Source: Shewanella morhuae (GTDB taxonomy: Bacteria > Pseudomonadota > Gammaproteobacteria > Enterobacterales > Shewanellaceae). From it: a stretch of 64,000 bases of DNA. Both the position numbers and the translations under genes were made by a program. The notes below the pieces were generated by a model. That model ran no database searches. It was not told the origin of the DNA and worked only from the letters and a program-made list of their open reading frames with translations. The stretch lies in contig NZ_FTNN01000014.1 in assembly GCF_900156405.1 (NCBI RefSeq), forward strand, positions 42,352 to 106,351, written 5' to 3'. This document shows positions 10,135 through 20,572 of this stretch, one piece after another. How positions within the stretch are numbered: the first letter of the stretch is position 1; each line of letters starts with the position of its first letter.

Positions 10135-10506
10135 TCAAAGCACTTTATAAGCCATAAACCATGATTGATGTACTGATTTTAGCTGGATGATGAATTGAAC
10201 TAAAGCTATCAACACTTTAAAGCCATAGATATTTAGAATAGTAAGAATAATGTGCTGATTAATCCCATGCTTGCTACTAGGGTAGCGCAAAGTGGTGCAT
10301 AAACGAGAGTATAAATAGGCTAACGCGGAGAACTGGAAAGGATGGAAAAATTTAAGCGAGTAACATTTAAAACCTGACCTAGACGCCAGCTGATCTTTAA
10401 CAAAATCAGCACTTGCGTCGTAGGTCAGTAACCGTTGTGTAGCATGCACAACTTGGCGAGTTATATCACCTTGAGTATCAAGGTATACAGAACTCGCAAA
10501 ATTCAA
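10135..10506 (-). CDS. Doubtful hypothetical ORF after obgE
   Basis: A 123-codon frame begins with TTG 9 bases after the obgE stop codon, with AAGG 7 bases before that TTG. I recognise no family or motif in the translation. It has no signal peptide, and the hydrophobic stretch near the C-terminus (ILTILNIYGFKVLIALVQF) is interrupted by charged residues. It could be a genuine lineage-specific small gene read through from obgE, or a decayed remnant with chance coding. The rest of the 476-base gap between folA and obgE shows nothing I can name. Confidence 0.25.
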   Translation of the reverse strand: MNFASSVYLDTQGDITRQVVHATQRLLTYDASADFVKDQLASRSGFKCYSLKFFHPFQFSALAYLYSRLCTTLRYPSSKHGINQHIILTILNIYGFKVLIALVQFIIQLKSVHQSWFMAYKVL

Positions 10507-10515
10507 GCAATTACC

Positions 10516-11715
<1,200 letters not shown>

Positions 11716-11840
11716 TTATACCGTCTAACTTCATTGGTCGCCAAAAAACTCGAGATACTTTGCCCCCAATCTTACCTGCCAATGAAGCTCCTTGATAATT
11801 TATTACCAAAAAACAGCCACTTACATGTGTAAATAGAAGC

Positions 11841-11877
11841 GTAAAAAACAGAAAGCCCCACCAATGGCGGGGCTTTC
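11841..11877 (-). terminator. Intrinsic terminator of rplU-rpmA
   Basis: Read on the minus strand, GAAAGCCCC and GGGGCTTTC form a 9-bp GC-rich stem, followed by a T-rich run (the A-run at 11843-11848 on the plus strand). It lies 24 bases after the rpmA stop codon and upstream of obgE. obgE therefore depends on read-through or on its own promoter. Confidence 0.88.
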
Positions 11878-11900
11878 ACAGTATAGGCTAGCTTCGAAAA

Positions 11901-12158
<258 letters not shown>

Positions 12159-12170
12159 TTAGACTCCTAT

Positions 12171-12482
12171 TTATGCGTTGATAGCAGTAATTTTAACTTC
12201 AGTGAACCACTGACGGTGGCCCATCTTCTTGTCGTGATGCTTACGACGACGGAACTTGATGATAGTAACTTTATCACCACGACCGTGACTTACAACTTCA
12301 GCAATGACTTTACCGCCAGCAACTAAAGGAGCACCAACATGAACTGTTTCGCCATCAGCGATCAAAAGAACTTGATCAAACTCGATAGTAGAACCAGTTT
12401 CAACTTCTAACTTTTCTAAACGAACAGTGTGACCTGGGGCTACACGGTGTTGTTTACCACCACTTTGAAAAACAGCGTACAT
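12171..12482 (-). CDS. rplU: 50S ribosomal protein L21
   Basis: L21 binds 23S rRNA in the large subunit. I start it at ATG 12482 ([14 protein letters not shown]), which gives the standard 103 residues. The frame is open much further upstream, but that part is the leader and promoter region. The basic segment [16 protein letters not shown] near residue 75 is the typical rRNA-contact region. GGAG lies upstream of the ATG. It is the first gene of the rplU-rpmA unit, divergent from ispB. Confidence 0.98.
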   Translation of the reverse strand: MYAVFQSGGKQHRVAPGHTVRLEKLEVETGSTIEFDQVLLIADGETVHVGAPLVAGGKVIAEVVSHGRGDKVTIIKFRRRKHHDKKMGHRQWFTEVKITAINA

Positions 12483-12568
12483 AGCTATTTTACTCCAATT
12501 CCTAACACGCGGGCTCATACTTTGATGAGGCAGGGTGCTATAAAAAACTTTATTGACAATGGGCGCGG

Positions 12569-12597
12569 AGTTTACGCGAAGAACCCAACTCTGGCAA
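12569..12597 (-). promoter_or_regulatory. Probable rplU promoter with GC-rich discriminator
   Basis: On the minus strand TTGCCA (12597-12592), a 17-base spacer and TAAACT (12574-12569) fit a sigma-70 promoter. An A/T-rich stretch directly upstream (about 12598-12625) looks like an UP element. The bases after the -10 box are very GC-rich (CCGCGCCC), typical of ribosomal-protein promoters under stringent control. A leader of about 80 bases would result. Confidence 0.55.
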
Positions 12598-12753
12598 CCC
12601 CTAATTAGGAAAGAATAAAAAAAGACCGGATTAACTCTCACATTAGTTGAGCTAGTGCTGTCATATGTCAAAATTTTAGGTAAAATTCATTTCATTATAA
12701 CACGCGAGCCTAAACAGGGGCCGATACGCATGACCCCACAACCAGAGTCTATT

Positions 12754-13725
12754 ATGGATTTAAACGCTATTCGTCAACTGGCTGACACTGATATGCAAGC
12801 AGTCAATCAGCTGATATATAAACAGCTTGAATCAGATGTCGCCCTAATTAATCAATTAGGTTTTTACATTATTAATGGTGGTGGTAAACGTCTTCGTCCT
12901 CTGCTATCGGTATTAGCCGCCCGTGCGGTGAATTATGAAGGCGAAGCGCATCTTAAGCTTGCGGCGATTATTGAGTTTATCCATACAGCATCATTGCTAC
13001 ACGATGATGTGGTTGATGAATCTACGCTACGCCGTGGGCGCGAAACCGCCAACGCACTGTTCGGCAATAGCGCCAGCGTACTGGTCGGTGACTTCCTCTA
13101 TACGCGCTCGTTTCAAATGATGACAGAGCTCGACAGCATGAAAGTGCTTAGAGTGCTCGCCGATACCACTAACGTGCTGGCAGAAGGAGAAGTATTGCAA
13201 TTAATGAATTGCAACGATCCTAATACCACTGAAGAAAGTTATATGCGGGTCATTTATTGTAAAACAGCCAAACTATTTGAAGCTGCAACTTTACTCGCTG
13301 CGGTCTTAGCAAATGCAACGCCTGAGCAAGAAACGGCGCTAGGTAACTATGGTAAGTATCTTGGTACGGCCTTTCAGCTCACGGACGATTTACTCGACTA
13401 TACCGCTGACAGTGACGATTTAGGTAAAAACATAGGTGATGACCTTGCTGAAGGTAAACCGACTCTGCCGCTAATCTATGCGATTGCCCATGGTACAGAA
13501 GAAGAGAAACTGCTCATACGTCAAGCAATAGAGCAAGGTGATGGTACACAAGCTATAGATAAAATAGTCGCAGCATTGCACCATTGCGGCGCCTTAAACT
13601 ATACCCAGCAAAAAGCGATAGAAGAGTCAGAAAAAGCCATTGCCGCACTGTCTATTTTGCCCGATAGCGACTACAAGCAAGCTTTAGTCACACTTGCTAA
13701 AATATCAGTCGACCGTAATCATTGA
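12754..13725 (+). CDS. ispB: Octaprenyl diphosphate synthase IspB
   Basis: IspB extends farnesyl diphosphate with isopentenyl units to make the C40 (or similar) side chain of ubiquinone and menaquinone. Both aspartate-rich metal sites are present, LLHDDVVDE and LTDDLLDY, as are GGGKRLRPLL near the N-terminus and the GDFLYTRSFQMM segment. I chose ATG 12754 (MDLNAIRQL) because it gives 323 residues, the E. coli length. An ATG at 12730, which has AGGGG at 12716-12720, is a real alternative and would add 8 residues. The gene is divergent from rplU and ends at a strong terminator. Confidence 0.95.
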   Translation: MDLNAIRQLADTDMQAVNQLIYKQLESDVALINQLGFYIINGGGKRLRPLLSVLAARAVNYEGEAHLKLAAIIEFIHTASLLHDDVVDESTLRRGRETANALFGNSASVLVGDFLYTRSFQMMTELDSMKVLRVLADTTNVLAEGEVLQLMNCNDPNTTEESYMRVIYCKTAKLFEAATLLAAVLANATPEQETALGNYGKYLGTAFQLTDDLLDYTADSDDLGKNIGDDLAEGKPTLPLIYAIAHGTEEEKLLIRQAIEQGDGTQAIDKIVAALHHCGALNYTQQKAIEESEKAIAALSILPDSDYKQALVTLAKISVDRNH

Positions 13726-13755
13726 TTATTTGCTAATTTTTATTTATCGCCCAAT

Positions 13756-13784
13756 AAAAAGGTCTTACTAGGTAAGACCTTTTT
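13756..13784. terminator. Intrinsic terminator between ispB and ung
   Basis: AAAAAGGTCTTAC, a short loop and GTAAGACCTTTTT form a 12-13 bp stem flanked by A- and T-runs. It serves ispB and, being symmetric, could also end ung, which converges from the other side. Confidence 0.9.
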
Positions 13785-13824
13785 ATTGTTTGATTTTTGG
13801 TCTACTCAGCCTTTAATCTTAACA

Positions 13825-14490
13825 TTAAACCTGCCAGAGGATGGGCGCTTCGCCCCGTTCAATTAGTAATTGATTCACTTTAGAAAAATGTCCGCAACCA
13901 AAAAAACCACGGTAAGCCGATAAAGGAGACGGGTGTGGACCTGTAAGTACATGATGTTGCGGTGCGGTGATCACTTGGCCTTTCTTTATCGCATGGCTGC
14001 CCCAAAGTATGAAAATAATCGGCTGTGTCTGGCGATTTAATAACGCCAGTGCAGCGGCCGTAAAGGTTTCCCAACCTGCTTTGGCATGGGAATGCGCCTT
14101 GCCTTGCTCAACTGTCAGCACAGTATTAAGCATCAACAGCCCCTGCTCTGCCCATGCAGACAAGTCGCCATGAGACGGTGTTGAAAAGCCAGTAATATCC
14201 GCTGTCAATTCTTTGTACATATTGGCTAAAGAAGGCGGCGGTTTAATACCACGCTTAACTGAAAAACATAAGCCATGGGCTTGATTAGGGCCGTGATAGG
14301 GGTCTTGTCCAATCAAAACAACTCTGACGTTTTCGAGAGGAGTAATATTAAGGGCATTAAAAACATCGGCCTTTGGTGGATAAATCACTTTCCCCGCCCT
14401 GCGTTCATTGTCTACAAAAGCACTGAGCTGCTGAAAATAAGGCAATGCCTTTTGCTCATTGATAAATGCTTGCCATGTCGCCAGAGTCAC
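13825..14490 (-). CDS. ung: Uracil-DNA glycosylase
   Basis: Ung removes uracil from DNA to start base-excision repair. The catalytic motif [18 protein letters not shown], the uracil-specificity segment [12 protein letters not shown] and the DNA-intercalating [17 protein letters not shown] loop are intact, so this is an active family-1 enzyme by sequence. The length of 221 residues is normal. The start is GTG 14490 with GGAAG 7 bases before it. It converges with ispB and is divergent from the pilin-like gene. Confidence 0.96.
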   Translation of the reverse strand: MTLATWQAFINEQKALPYFQQLSAFVDNERRAGKVIYPPKADVFNALNITPLENVRVVLIGQDPYHGPNQAHGLCFSVKRGIKPPPSLANMYKELTADITGFSTPSHGDLSAWAEQGLLMLNTVLTVEQGKAHSHAKAGWETFTAAALALLNRQTQPIIFILWGSHAIKKGQVITAPQHHVLTGPHPSPLSAYRGFFGCGHFSKVNQLLIERGEAPILWQV

Positions 14491-14673
14491 TATTCTACTT
14501 CCTCAATTCCATTATTGAGCTAGCTTAAAAGCCCTGCCATTCAATGGCAAGTTTGAAAAGGTATCTATGGTTAAGTGATACAGGGCGCTTCATCATATTT
14601 TATGTTTAGTCCCATTTAAAACATATTACTTTCAGTGCTATAGTGCGTCCATTCTCGCACTGTCTAATACGCT

Positions 14674-15237
14674 ATGATGATCCAACATTCTGATAAATCG
14701 ATTCAAACACAGCAAACAGGCTTTACCCTGATTGAGCTTGTAGTGGTGGTCATCGTACTGGGCATTCTAGCCGTCGTTGCCTTACCGAAATTTATCAATG
14801 TGCAACAGGATGCCCAAATCGCCACTGTTAAAGCAGCTGGCGGCGGCTTTAAGTCAGCCATTAATCTAGCACGTGCCGTTTGGGCGGTTAAGGTTGGCTC
14901 AGGCCCAAAAGAAGATTTACCCGTATTTGGTACGGCGCAATCTGAACAAATTGATTTTAATGCCTTTGGCTGGCCTGCACAGCACTATATCTATGGCAAT
15001 GAAGCCTCACCATCCCTTGATAATGTTGAAGATTGTGTCTCAGTATGGGAAGTGTTATTTCAAAACACTCAACCTAGTGTCTCTCGCTTAGATATAGATG
15101 CGACTGAAACCGACTACAAAACCCGCTATACCAACCCAGGCAAGTGCACTTATTTCTATCGAGTTAACAATAAGCTGTCAATTAGCTATGACTCACAAAC
15201 AGGAACCGTCATTACTGACACAGATCCCAATAGTTAA
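14674..15237 (+). CDS. Type IV (MSHA-like) prepilin protein, stand-alone
   Basis: The product has 187 residues. Its leader of about 17 residues ends in glycine, followed by FTLIELVVVVIVLGILAVV, the class III prepilin cleavage and helix signature with Glu5. The globular part contains two cysteines (DCVSVW and GKCTYFY) that could form the C-terminal D-loop disulfide. It resembles MSHA-type minor pilins or pseudopilins. No assembly ATPase, platform protein or peptidase is nearby, so it would rely on machinery encoded elsewhere. I see no clear ribosome binding site before the two tandem ATGs. It could be a minor pilin or a general-secretion pseudopilin. Confidence 0.85.
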   Translation: MMIQHSDKSIQTQQTGFTLIELVVVVIVLGILAVVALPKFINVQQDAQIATVKAAGGGFKSAINLARAVWAVKVGSGPKEDLPVFGTAQSEQIDFNAFGWPAQHYIYGNEASPSLDNVEDCVSVWEVLFQNTQPSVSRLDIDATETDYKTRYTNPGKCTYFYRVNNKLSISYDSQTGTVITDTDPNS

Positions 15238-15310
15238 TGCCTAACGATTCCTTATTACGCGAATTAAGTTAGAATCGAGTTTTATTTCGCTATTTTCTAA
15301 AGTGAACGCC

Positions 15311-15631
15311 ATGACAGACACGAGCAATACCACCATTTACGAACTTGCCGATCAGTTTATTGCCTTAGCCAACCAGCTAAGTCAGCAAGAAACCGATGTA
15401 GGTAAAGTAGGCACTGCCCTCCGTTTTGCTGCCGCACGTTTTAACGCCTTTGAAGCCGCGATTAAATCAGCGGATCTCGGCGCAGAGAAAGAAAGCGCAT
15501 TAGAATGGTTTAGCAGTGAATTTAAAGAAATGCTGAGTGATAACTTAGATGATCACATCGCAAATCCACCAATCACCCAAGAAGCAGCGGCAGAAGAAGC
15601 TGATAATTCGGTGCAAATGTTTAAAGGCTAA
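15311..15631 (+). CDS. DUF3144 family protein
   Basis: A cytoplasmic, acidic, probably all-helical protein of 106 residues with no signal peptide or membrane segment. The pattern IYELADQFIALANQL, TALRFAAARFNAFEA and the acidic C-terminus ending MFKG fits DUF3144, a family of unknown function found in gammaproteobacteria. I start at ATG 15311; a GTG three codons earlier (15302) is also open. Neither has a strong ribosome binding site. A strong terminator follows at 15661. Confidence 0.8.
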   Translation: MTDTSNTTIYELADQFIALANQLSQQETDVGKVGTALRFAAARFNAFEAAIKSADLGAEKESALEWFSSEFKEMLSDNLDDHIANPPITQEAAAEEADNSVQMFKG

Positions 15632-15660
15632 GCACGCCCTTCATGCATAGCGATAACATA

Positions 15661-15687
15661 AAAACGCCATCGATTGATGGCGTTTTT
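15661..15687. terminator. Intrinsic terminator after the DUF3144 gene
   Basis: AAAACGCCATC, a GATT loop and GATGGCGTTTTT form an 11-bp stem with a T-run on the plus strand and an A-run on the other. It lies 29 bases after the stop codon and 33 bases before the end of the convergent LysE-type gene. Confidence 0.9.
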
Positions 15688-15719
15688 GTTTGTTGAAACA
15701 AAAAATCGCCGATAAATAG

Positions 15720-16334
15720 CTAAAGCGTATACACCACGCGGATAGCCAACAGTATCAATACCACGCCGGATAATTTATCAATTAAGCTGGCTTTTTCTCT
15801 CAACTTAGGCAATACACTCGAGTGAGATAACAGTAAAGCAATCAGGGTGTACCAGAGACCATCGACCACTAAAGGCGTAAAGATGATTAATGCCTTTGCC
15901 GTTATGCTATCGGCCACCATAACGAACTGGCTAAAAAGCGCGAGAAAAAACAACATTATCTTAGGATTAAATAAAGAAATCGCGATACCGTCACGGGCGG
16001 CGGTTAAAGTATCAGTTGCTTCACCTGCGGCTAACTTAGCTTGCATGCCACCTTTTGAGCACAGCGCTTGAACTCCCATCCAAGCCAGATATAACGCTCC
16101 AATAATTGCAATACCGTTAAAGACTAAAGGCGCTTTTTTTAACACTACGGCTAAACCGAGCAAGGTCACCAACGCATAAATCCCAATGCCAATCGAATGT
16201 GCCCACGCGCAAACAATCCCTTTACCTCGCCCACCGCCTAATGTGTGGCGCACCACCATCGCTAAACTGGGACCCGGCGACATAGCGCCCAAACAACAAA
16301 TGGCCAATAACCCTAACCAGGTACTCAAACTCAT
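15720..16334 (-). CDS. LysE/RhtB-family amino acid exporter
   Basis: An inner-membrane protein of 204 residues with about six hydrophobic segments. The N-terminal GAMSPGPSLAMVVRHTLGGG is the LysE/RhtB signature, and SLFNPKIMLFFLALFSQF in the middle is also typical. Members export amino acids such as homoserine, threonine, lysine or arginine. The substrate cannot be told from the sequence and no adjacent regulator hints at it. AGGATG precedes the ATG. A terminator for the upstream peptidase gene lies just before the start, so it has its own promoter. Confidence 0.9.
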   Translation of the reverse strand: MSLSTWLGLLAICCLGAMSPGPSLAMVVRHTLGGGRGKGIVCAWAHSIGIGIYALVTLLGLAVVLKKAPLVFNGIAIIGALYLAWMGVQALCSKGGMQAKLAAGEATDTLTAARDGIAISLFNPKIMLFFLALFSQFVMVADSITAKALIIFTPLVVDGLWYTLIALLLSHSSVLPKLREKASLIDKLSGVVLILLAIRVVYTL

Positions 16335-16354
16335 TAAAACATCCTACGCCGAAT

Positions 16355-16390
16355 AAAAAGGCCCCTATGATGTATGTAAACTCTGGGGCC
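16355..16390 (-). terminator. Intrinsic terminator of the S10 peptidase gene
   Basis: On the minus strand GGCCCC and GGGGCC pair across a loop of about 19 bases and are followed by TTTTTATT. It lies between the end of the peptidase gene and the start of the exporter gene. Confidence 0.75.
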
Positions 16391-16467
16391 GTAAACTTGC
16401 TGACGATTCTAACATCACGCCATAAGGGCGTTAACGCGAATAAATCAGTTTTAACATACAACAACGA

Positions 16468-18009
16468 CTATTTAGGATGATAAAAAGCACGAATATCCTG
16501 TACCAGTTGCCCTAACGATGTGGGTTCGACATACATCATGTGTCCCGCTTTATAGTAATGCATGCTAACGCGGCTCATATCTATGCCGTTATCGGCAAAG
16601 GTGTTTTCGGTGGCAAAAAATGGCGTAGCAAAGTCAAAGTAACCGTTACCGACAAAAATCCGCAGATCTTTGTTCTCGCGCTGCGCTTGACCAAGGTAAG
16701 GCGCGACGTTGACATAGTGCATCTGTTTACCACTGATATTCCAATTCCAGCTACGGTTCACATCAACGGAGAGTACGTTGAAAGGACGCGATAAAGTGAC
16801 CCCCAAATCGTCATATAGGTATTGATGCATGGCAGCCGTATAAGCGCCATCAACCCCATAACCTGATGGATCATCGTCGGTTGAATCGCCGCCACTGTCG
16901 TAGTCTTTACCTATATAGCGGCTATCTAAGCGTCCAATAGTTAAATCTTGATCTCTTAGCAACTCCTTCGTGTATCGACTGGCACTGACGCGCAAATTAA
17001 CCCGATCTAAATAATGCTCTGTTAAACCGGTAAAACGCGCCAAGCTTTTACGTACCGTTTGATATACCTCGGGGGTTAAACGACTGCCTTGTAGTAATGC
17101 GAGGGCATAATCCTTAATAGCAAATTGGCGCGCCTCATCAATAAATGTTTCTAATCCCAAGGCTTTATCTGCATCACTGACTTTATTGTGATAAAAAGCC
17201 GTTGCCGCCATTGTCGGTAAAAAACCAATATAAGGTTGGTTATTACCTGGTTGATAACGCGCATGACTAAAATCAAGAATGGATGAAATCAGCATAATCC
17301 CGTTAATAGAAATATCAGTCCAGCCACCTTGTAATTCATTGACTAGCGCGGCTGCACGGGTAGTACCGTAACTTTCACCGGCCAGATATTTAGGTGAGTT
17401 CCAACGCTTATGTTCAATCAACCAACGGCGCATAAATTCAGCAATTGACTGAGCATCTTCCTTTACGCCCCAAAAATCAGCTCCTTTTTTATCCCCCAAA
17501 GCACGGCTAAAGCCGGTGCCAACAGGATCGATAAATACTAAGTCGGATTCATCAAGCATAGAGTAATCATTTGATTCAATATGATAAGGCGCAGCACCAT
17601 CATCTTTAGCATCGGGTACCACCACACGTTTAGGACCAAACAAGCCCATATGCAACCAAAGCGACGCCGAACCTGGCCCACCATTAAACACAAAGGTCAC
17701 CGGACGCTGACGACTATCTTTAACGTCATCACGCAGATAGGTAATTGAAAAAATACTTGCCAGCGGCTCACCCTTATCATCTTTTAAAATAGTTTCGCCG
17801 CTTATCGCTTGATAACTTATTTTCTGCCCTTGAATCGTCATTTTATGATCTGTTTTAACCACTTCGGGGACTGTACTTTCAGCTTTAACGTCAACCTTTT
17901 TCACCGACTCGGCATGGCCAATCATCGAAAATAATAGCAACAGAGGCAGCACTAATAGTGGCCACAGTGATACAGCGGACTCTCGTCTACGCCAGCTTAA
18001 ACTTGTCAT
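16468..18009 (-). CDS. Exported S10-family serine carboxypeptidase
   Basis: The product has 513 residues. A basic N-terminus and a hydrophobic stretch (LWPLLVLPLLLLFSMIGHA) form a signal peptide or anchor, so the enzyme acts in the periplasm or outside. The alpha/beta-hydrolase layout of family S10 is clear: the oxyanion region FNGGPGSASLWLHMG, the nucleophile in GESYGTTR, the acid near GNGYFDFATPF and the histidine in AGHMMYVEP. Such enzymes remove C-terminal amino acids from peptides, fitting a peptide-scavenging lifestyle. AAGGGA stands before the ATG. The gene is monocistronic by its terminator. Confidence 0.92.
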   Translation of the reverse strand: MTSLSWRRRESAVSLWPLLVLPLLLLFSMIGHAESVKKVDVKAESTVPEVVKTDHKMTIQGQKISYQAISGETILKDDKGEPLASIFSITYLRDDVKDSRQRPVTFVFNGGPGSASLWLHMGLFGPKRVVVPDAKDDGAAPYHIESNDYSMLDESDLVFIDPVGTGFSRALGDKKGADFWGVKEDAQSIAEFMRRWLIEHKRWNSPKYLAGESYGTTRAAALVNELQGGWTDISINGIMLISSILDFSHARYQPGNNQPYIGFLPTMAATAFYHNKVSDADKALGLETFIDEARQFAIKDYALALLQGSRLTPEVYQTVRKSLARFTGLTEHYLDRVNLRVSASRYTKELLRDQDLTIGRLDSRYIGKDYDSGGDSTDDDPSGYGVDGAYTAAMHQYLYDDLGVTLSRPFNVLSVDVNRSWNWNISGKQMHYVNVAPYLGQAQRENKDLRIFVGNGYFDFATPFFATENTFADNGIDMSRVSMHYYKAGHMMYVEPTSLGQLVQDIRAFYHPK

Positions 18010-18219
18010 CTTGTTCCCTTATAAGTCGTTATATTCATAATCTGCTTAAGCTTACAAATACTTAACAAAAGGCGCAAAACACAATTGCAACTAAATGCGT
18101 CAATACTGAGGGTTAAACTTGCCGACTAAAAAGCCATAAATTAACGCTAATTTAAGCCGTTAGCCGCTAAGATAAGCGCAACCTAAGCCTCTATCGGCAG
18201 ATCTCAAGCAGGAAGTTTT

Positions 18220-18759
18220 ATGAGCACCATCACTCTTATTAGTATTTTCATTCTTTGTTTATTAATAGGCGCTATCTTGCTGCTACTTTGGCAAAGACAA
18301 AAAGGCAAAACCATACCGCTAGCTGTGATATTTGTGCTGGGATTTTTCGCTGTGGGACTCGGCTCGATTATTGGATTTGTACATAAGGGTGAGGATTACC
18401 AAGCCTACCAAAAACTACAGTGGCGCACCTTAGCACCAGAGCAAATTGCGCCTTTAGTTGCCAAAGGTTATACCGTCTTTGTTGATATCACCTCTGATTG
18501 GTGCATGATTTGCAAAACCAATCAAGCCGAAGTCACCCATAGAGAAAAAGTTGTCAATGCTTTGATGGCCGACAATATTATTCTTATGCAAGGCAACTGG
18601 AGTGAAGCCAACAAAACAATTGAAAGCTATATGCGAAATGAAGGCGTGCCAGGAACACCCTACAATAAAATCTACGGTCCAAGCCACCCCAATGGCATTC
18701 TTTTGCCATCAAAACTCAGTATTAGCGACGTACTCAATGGCCTAACAGCTGCTCGTTAA
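18220..18759 (+). CDS. Membrane-anchored thioredoxin-like protein
   Basis: The product has 179 residues and two N-terminal hydrophobic segments (about residues 3-22 and 31-50). A thioredoxin-fold domain follows, with active site DWCMICK near residue 101 and the cis-proline region GVPGTPYNKIYG. The domain resembles the C-terminal thiol-reductase domain of DsbD without the electron-carrying eight-helix part. The two segments leave the orientation of the domain undecided, although the DsbD likeness suggests the periplasm. AGGAAG precedes the ATG. It is a single gene ended by a terminator. Confidence 0.82.
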   Translation: MSTITLISIFILCLLIGAILLLLWQRQKGKTIPLAVIFVLGFFAVGLGSIIGFVHKGEDYQAYQKLQWRTLAPEQIAPLVAKGYTVFVDITSDWCMICKTNQAEVTHREKVVNALMADNIILMQGNWSEANKTIESYMRNEGVPGTPYNKIYGPSHPNGILLPSKLSISDVLNGLTAAR

Positions 18760-18776
18760 GCTCATCAGTTATACAT

Positions 18777-18801
18777 AAAAAGGCTGCCTGACAGCCTTTT
18801 T
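18777..18801 (+). terminator. Intrinsic terminator after the thioredoxin-like gene
   Basis: AAAAAGGCTG and CAGCCTTTTT form a stem with a five-base loop and a T-run, 18 bases after the stop codon. Confidence 0.9.
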
Positions 18802-18930
18802 AGTAACAGCAGTTAAAATGTAACCAAACAATTTATTCGATCCAAAAATATTAGCTATCAGTCTGTCTATGGCCACAAAAAGCATATTAAAACCAAGTTT
18901 TGCGAACACATTTAAAGCCGCCCATTAATC

Positions 18931-18944
18931 CGCGATATATCGCG
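18931..18944. promoter_or_regulatory. CGCGATATATCGCG palindrome before the sigma-54 activator gene
   Basis: A perfect 14-bp palindrome lies 57 bases upstream of the activator start codon. Its core CGATATATCG recurs twice after the activator gene, upstream of the ccoG-like gene. The simplest reading is an operator bound by the activator itself, giving autoregulation. Confidence 0.6.
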
Positions 18945-19001
18945 TGATTATATTTAAAGGTACACTCAAGCTATCTGCTAGCGAATCGAGCAAACCAGCC
19001 T

Positions 19002-20456
19002 ATGTCTCAGCTTTCATCTACTGCAGCACTCATAAACAACCATTTTTTACCCGAGAACCAATTATTGCTTAATGCTGTTGGCGAAGGAATTTATGGCTTT
19101 GATTTAAGTGGTAATGCCGTTTTTATTAACCCTGCGGCAGAACGCATGACAGGGTGGAAGAATGAAGAGTTACTCGGGAAAAACATCCATGATTGTCATC
19201 ACCATAGCCACGCAGACGGGAGCCACTACCCACAAGAAGATTGCCCCATTTATAACACTTTAAAAGATGGCATTACGCGTGAGATAACCCATGACGTATT
19301 TTGGCGTAAAGATGGTAGCAGTTTTCCGGTTCATTACAGCTCTACGCCCGTTTACCGCGCCAATGAACTGGTTGGCGTGGTCGCGATATTTCGCGACATT
19401 AGCATTCAAAAACAAACTGAGCTGTCATTACGCCAAGCATTAGCCCAAGTACAAGCCCTCTCAGAACGACTCGCTTCAGAGAACCATTACCTACAAACCG
19501 CACTCGCAGATAAAACTGGCGATGTGGATATATCAGGAAATAGCGGCGTGATCCGCCATATGATCCAGCAATTGCATCTAGTCGCCAATACCGATAGCAC
19601 AGTGTTGATTTGTGGTGAAAATGGCACAGGTAAAGAGTTAGTCGCCCGTAATTTACATCAATTAAGCCATCGTAAAGACAAGCCAATGATCAGTGTTAAC
19701 TGCGCTGCGTTCTCAGCCTCTTTATTAGAAAGTGAGCTCTTTGGCCATGAGAAAGGAGCATTTACCGGCGCCATAAGCCGCCGAAAAGGTCGCTTTGAAC
19801 TCGCCCATCAAGGCACCTTGTTTCTCGATGAAGTGGCGGAACTGAGCTTAGAAGCGCAATCAAAATTATTGCGCGTTATTCAAGAGCAATCCTTCGAGCG
19901 CCTTGGCGGCAGTGAAACTATTCAAGTGGATATCCGTTTAGTCGCTGCCAGTCATCACGATTTACTCAAGCGAGTTGAGCTGGGATTATTTCGAATGGAT
20001 TTGTATTACCGCCTAAATGTATTCCCTATTCAAGTGCCGCCACTGCGAGCAAGGATCGACGATATTCCTGAGCTAGTCAGCCATATTCTGCACAGTTTAA
20101 ATCGAAAGCTTGGTAAAAAAATTCGCGGAGTGAGCCAGAAGGGACTGCAAAAGCTTATGGCATACACTTGGCCCGGTAATGTGCGTGAGCTGCAAAATAT
20201 TCTTGAACGCGAAGCGATTTTATCCCAAAGCGATATTTTACACATTCACGCTATGCCTAATAGCCACCCACTCACTCAGGCTCACGGGCAAACTTTAGCT
20301 GAAGCAGAAGCCCTACATATAGAACAAACCCTTAAACGTTTACATTGGCGTATATCGGGTCCATTAGGTGCAGCAAATGTACTCGGCGTGCCAGCAAGTA
20401 CGTTAAGATCACGAATGAAAAAACTGGGGATTAAGCGTCAATCTACTGAGATATAA
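19002..20456 (+). CDS. PAS-containing sigma-54-dependent activator
   Basis: The product has 484 residues. An N-terminal PAS domain (about 15-130) carries an unusual His/Cys cluster: Cys65, His66-68, His70 and Cys81. A short coiled coil (about 135-165) and an AAA+ domain follow, with Walker [14 protein letters not shown] near residue 205 and the sigma-54-contacting GAFTGA near residue 252. A Fis-type helix-turn-helix ends the protein ([20 protein letters not shown]). There is no response-regulator receiver domain, so the PAS domain probably senses the signal directly; the clustered residues suggest a metal, heme or redox input, which is inference. The next gene on the same strand, ccoG-like, has a -24/-12 promoter and two palindromes upstream, so it is the likely target. 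Confidence 0.93.
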   Translation: MSQLSSTAALINNHFLPENQLLLNAVGEGIYGFDLSGNAVFINPAAERMTGWKNEELLGKNIHDCHHHSHADGSHYPQEDCPIYNTLKDGITREITHDVFWRKDGSSFPVHYSSTPVYRANELVGVVAIFRDISIQKQTELSLRQALAQVQALSERLASENHYLQTALADKTGDVDISGNSGVIRHMIQQLHLVANTDSTVLICGENGTGKELVARNLHQLSHRKDKPMISVNCAAFSASLLESELFGHEKGAFTGAISRRKGRFELAHQGTLFLDEVAELSLEAQSKLLRVIQEQSFERLGGSETIQVDIRLVAASHHDLLKRVELGLFRMDLYYRLNVFPIQVPPLRARIDDIPELVSHILHSLNRKLGKKIRGVSQKGLQKLMAYTWPGNVRELQNILEREAILSQSDILHIHAMPNSHPLTQAHGQTLAEAEALHIEQTLKRLHWRISGPLGAANVLGVPASTLRSRMKKLGIKRQSTEI

Positions 20457-20477
20457 GCGCAGCATACATACGAAAAT

Positions 20478-20510
20478 GCACGATATATCGCCAATGTGTG
20501 ATATATCGTG
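20478..20510. promoter_or_regulatory. Pair of upstream activator sites for the ccoG-like gene
   Basis: CGATATATCG at 20481-20490 and TGATATATCG at 20499-20508 are spaced 18 bp centre to centre and match the palindrome before the activator gene. The second is centred about 72 bp upstream of the -24 element, a normal place for enhancer-type sites of sigma-54 activators. Confidence 0.65.
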
Positions 20511-20572
20511 ACTAGCACTTGGGCTGAACCTAAAAATAACCACATATATCAAACAGTTAAATCAACGCTAAC

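Noticed and set aside
12483..12671. Upstream extension of rplU in the open frame
   Set aside because: It would cross the promoter and leader and exceed the invariant 103-residue length of L21.
20520..20560. Possible FNR/ANR box (ATATATCAAA) before the ccoG-like gene
   Set aside because: Only one half-site resembles TTGAT-N4-ATCAA; the sigma-54 elements explain the region better.
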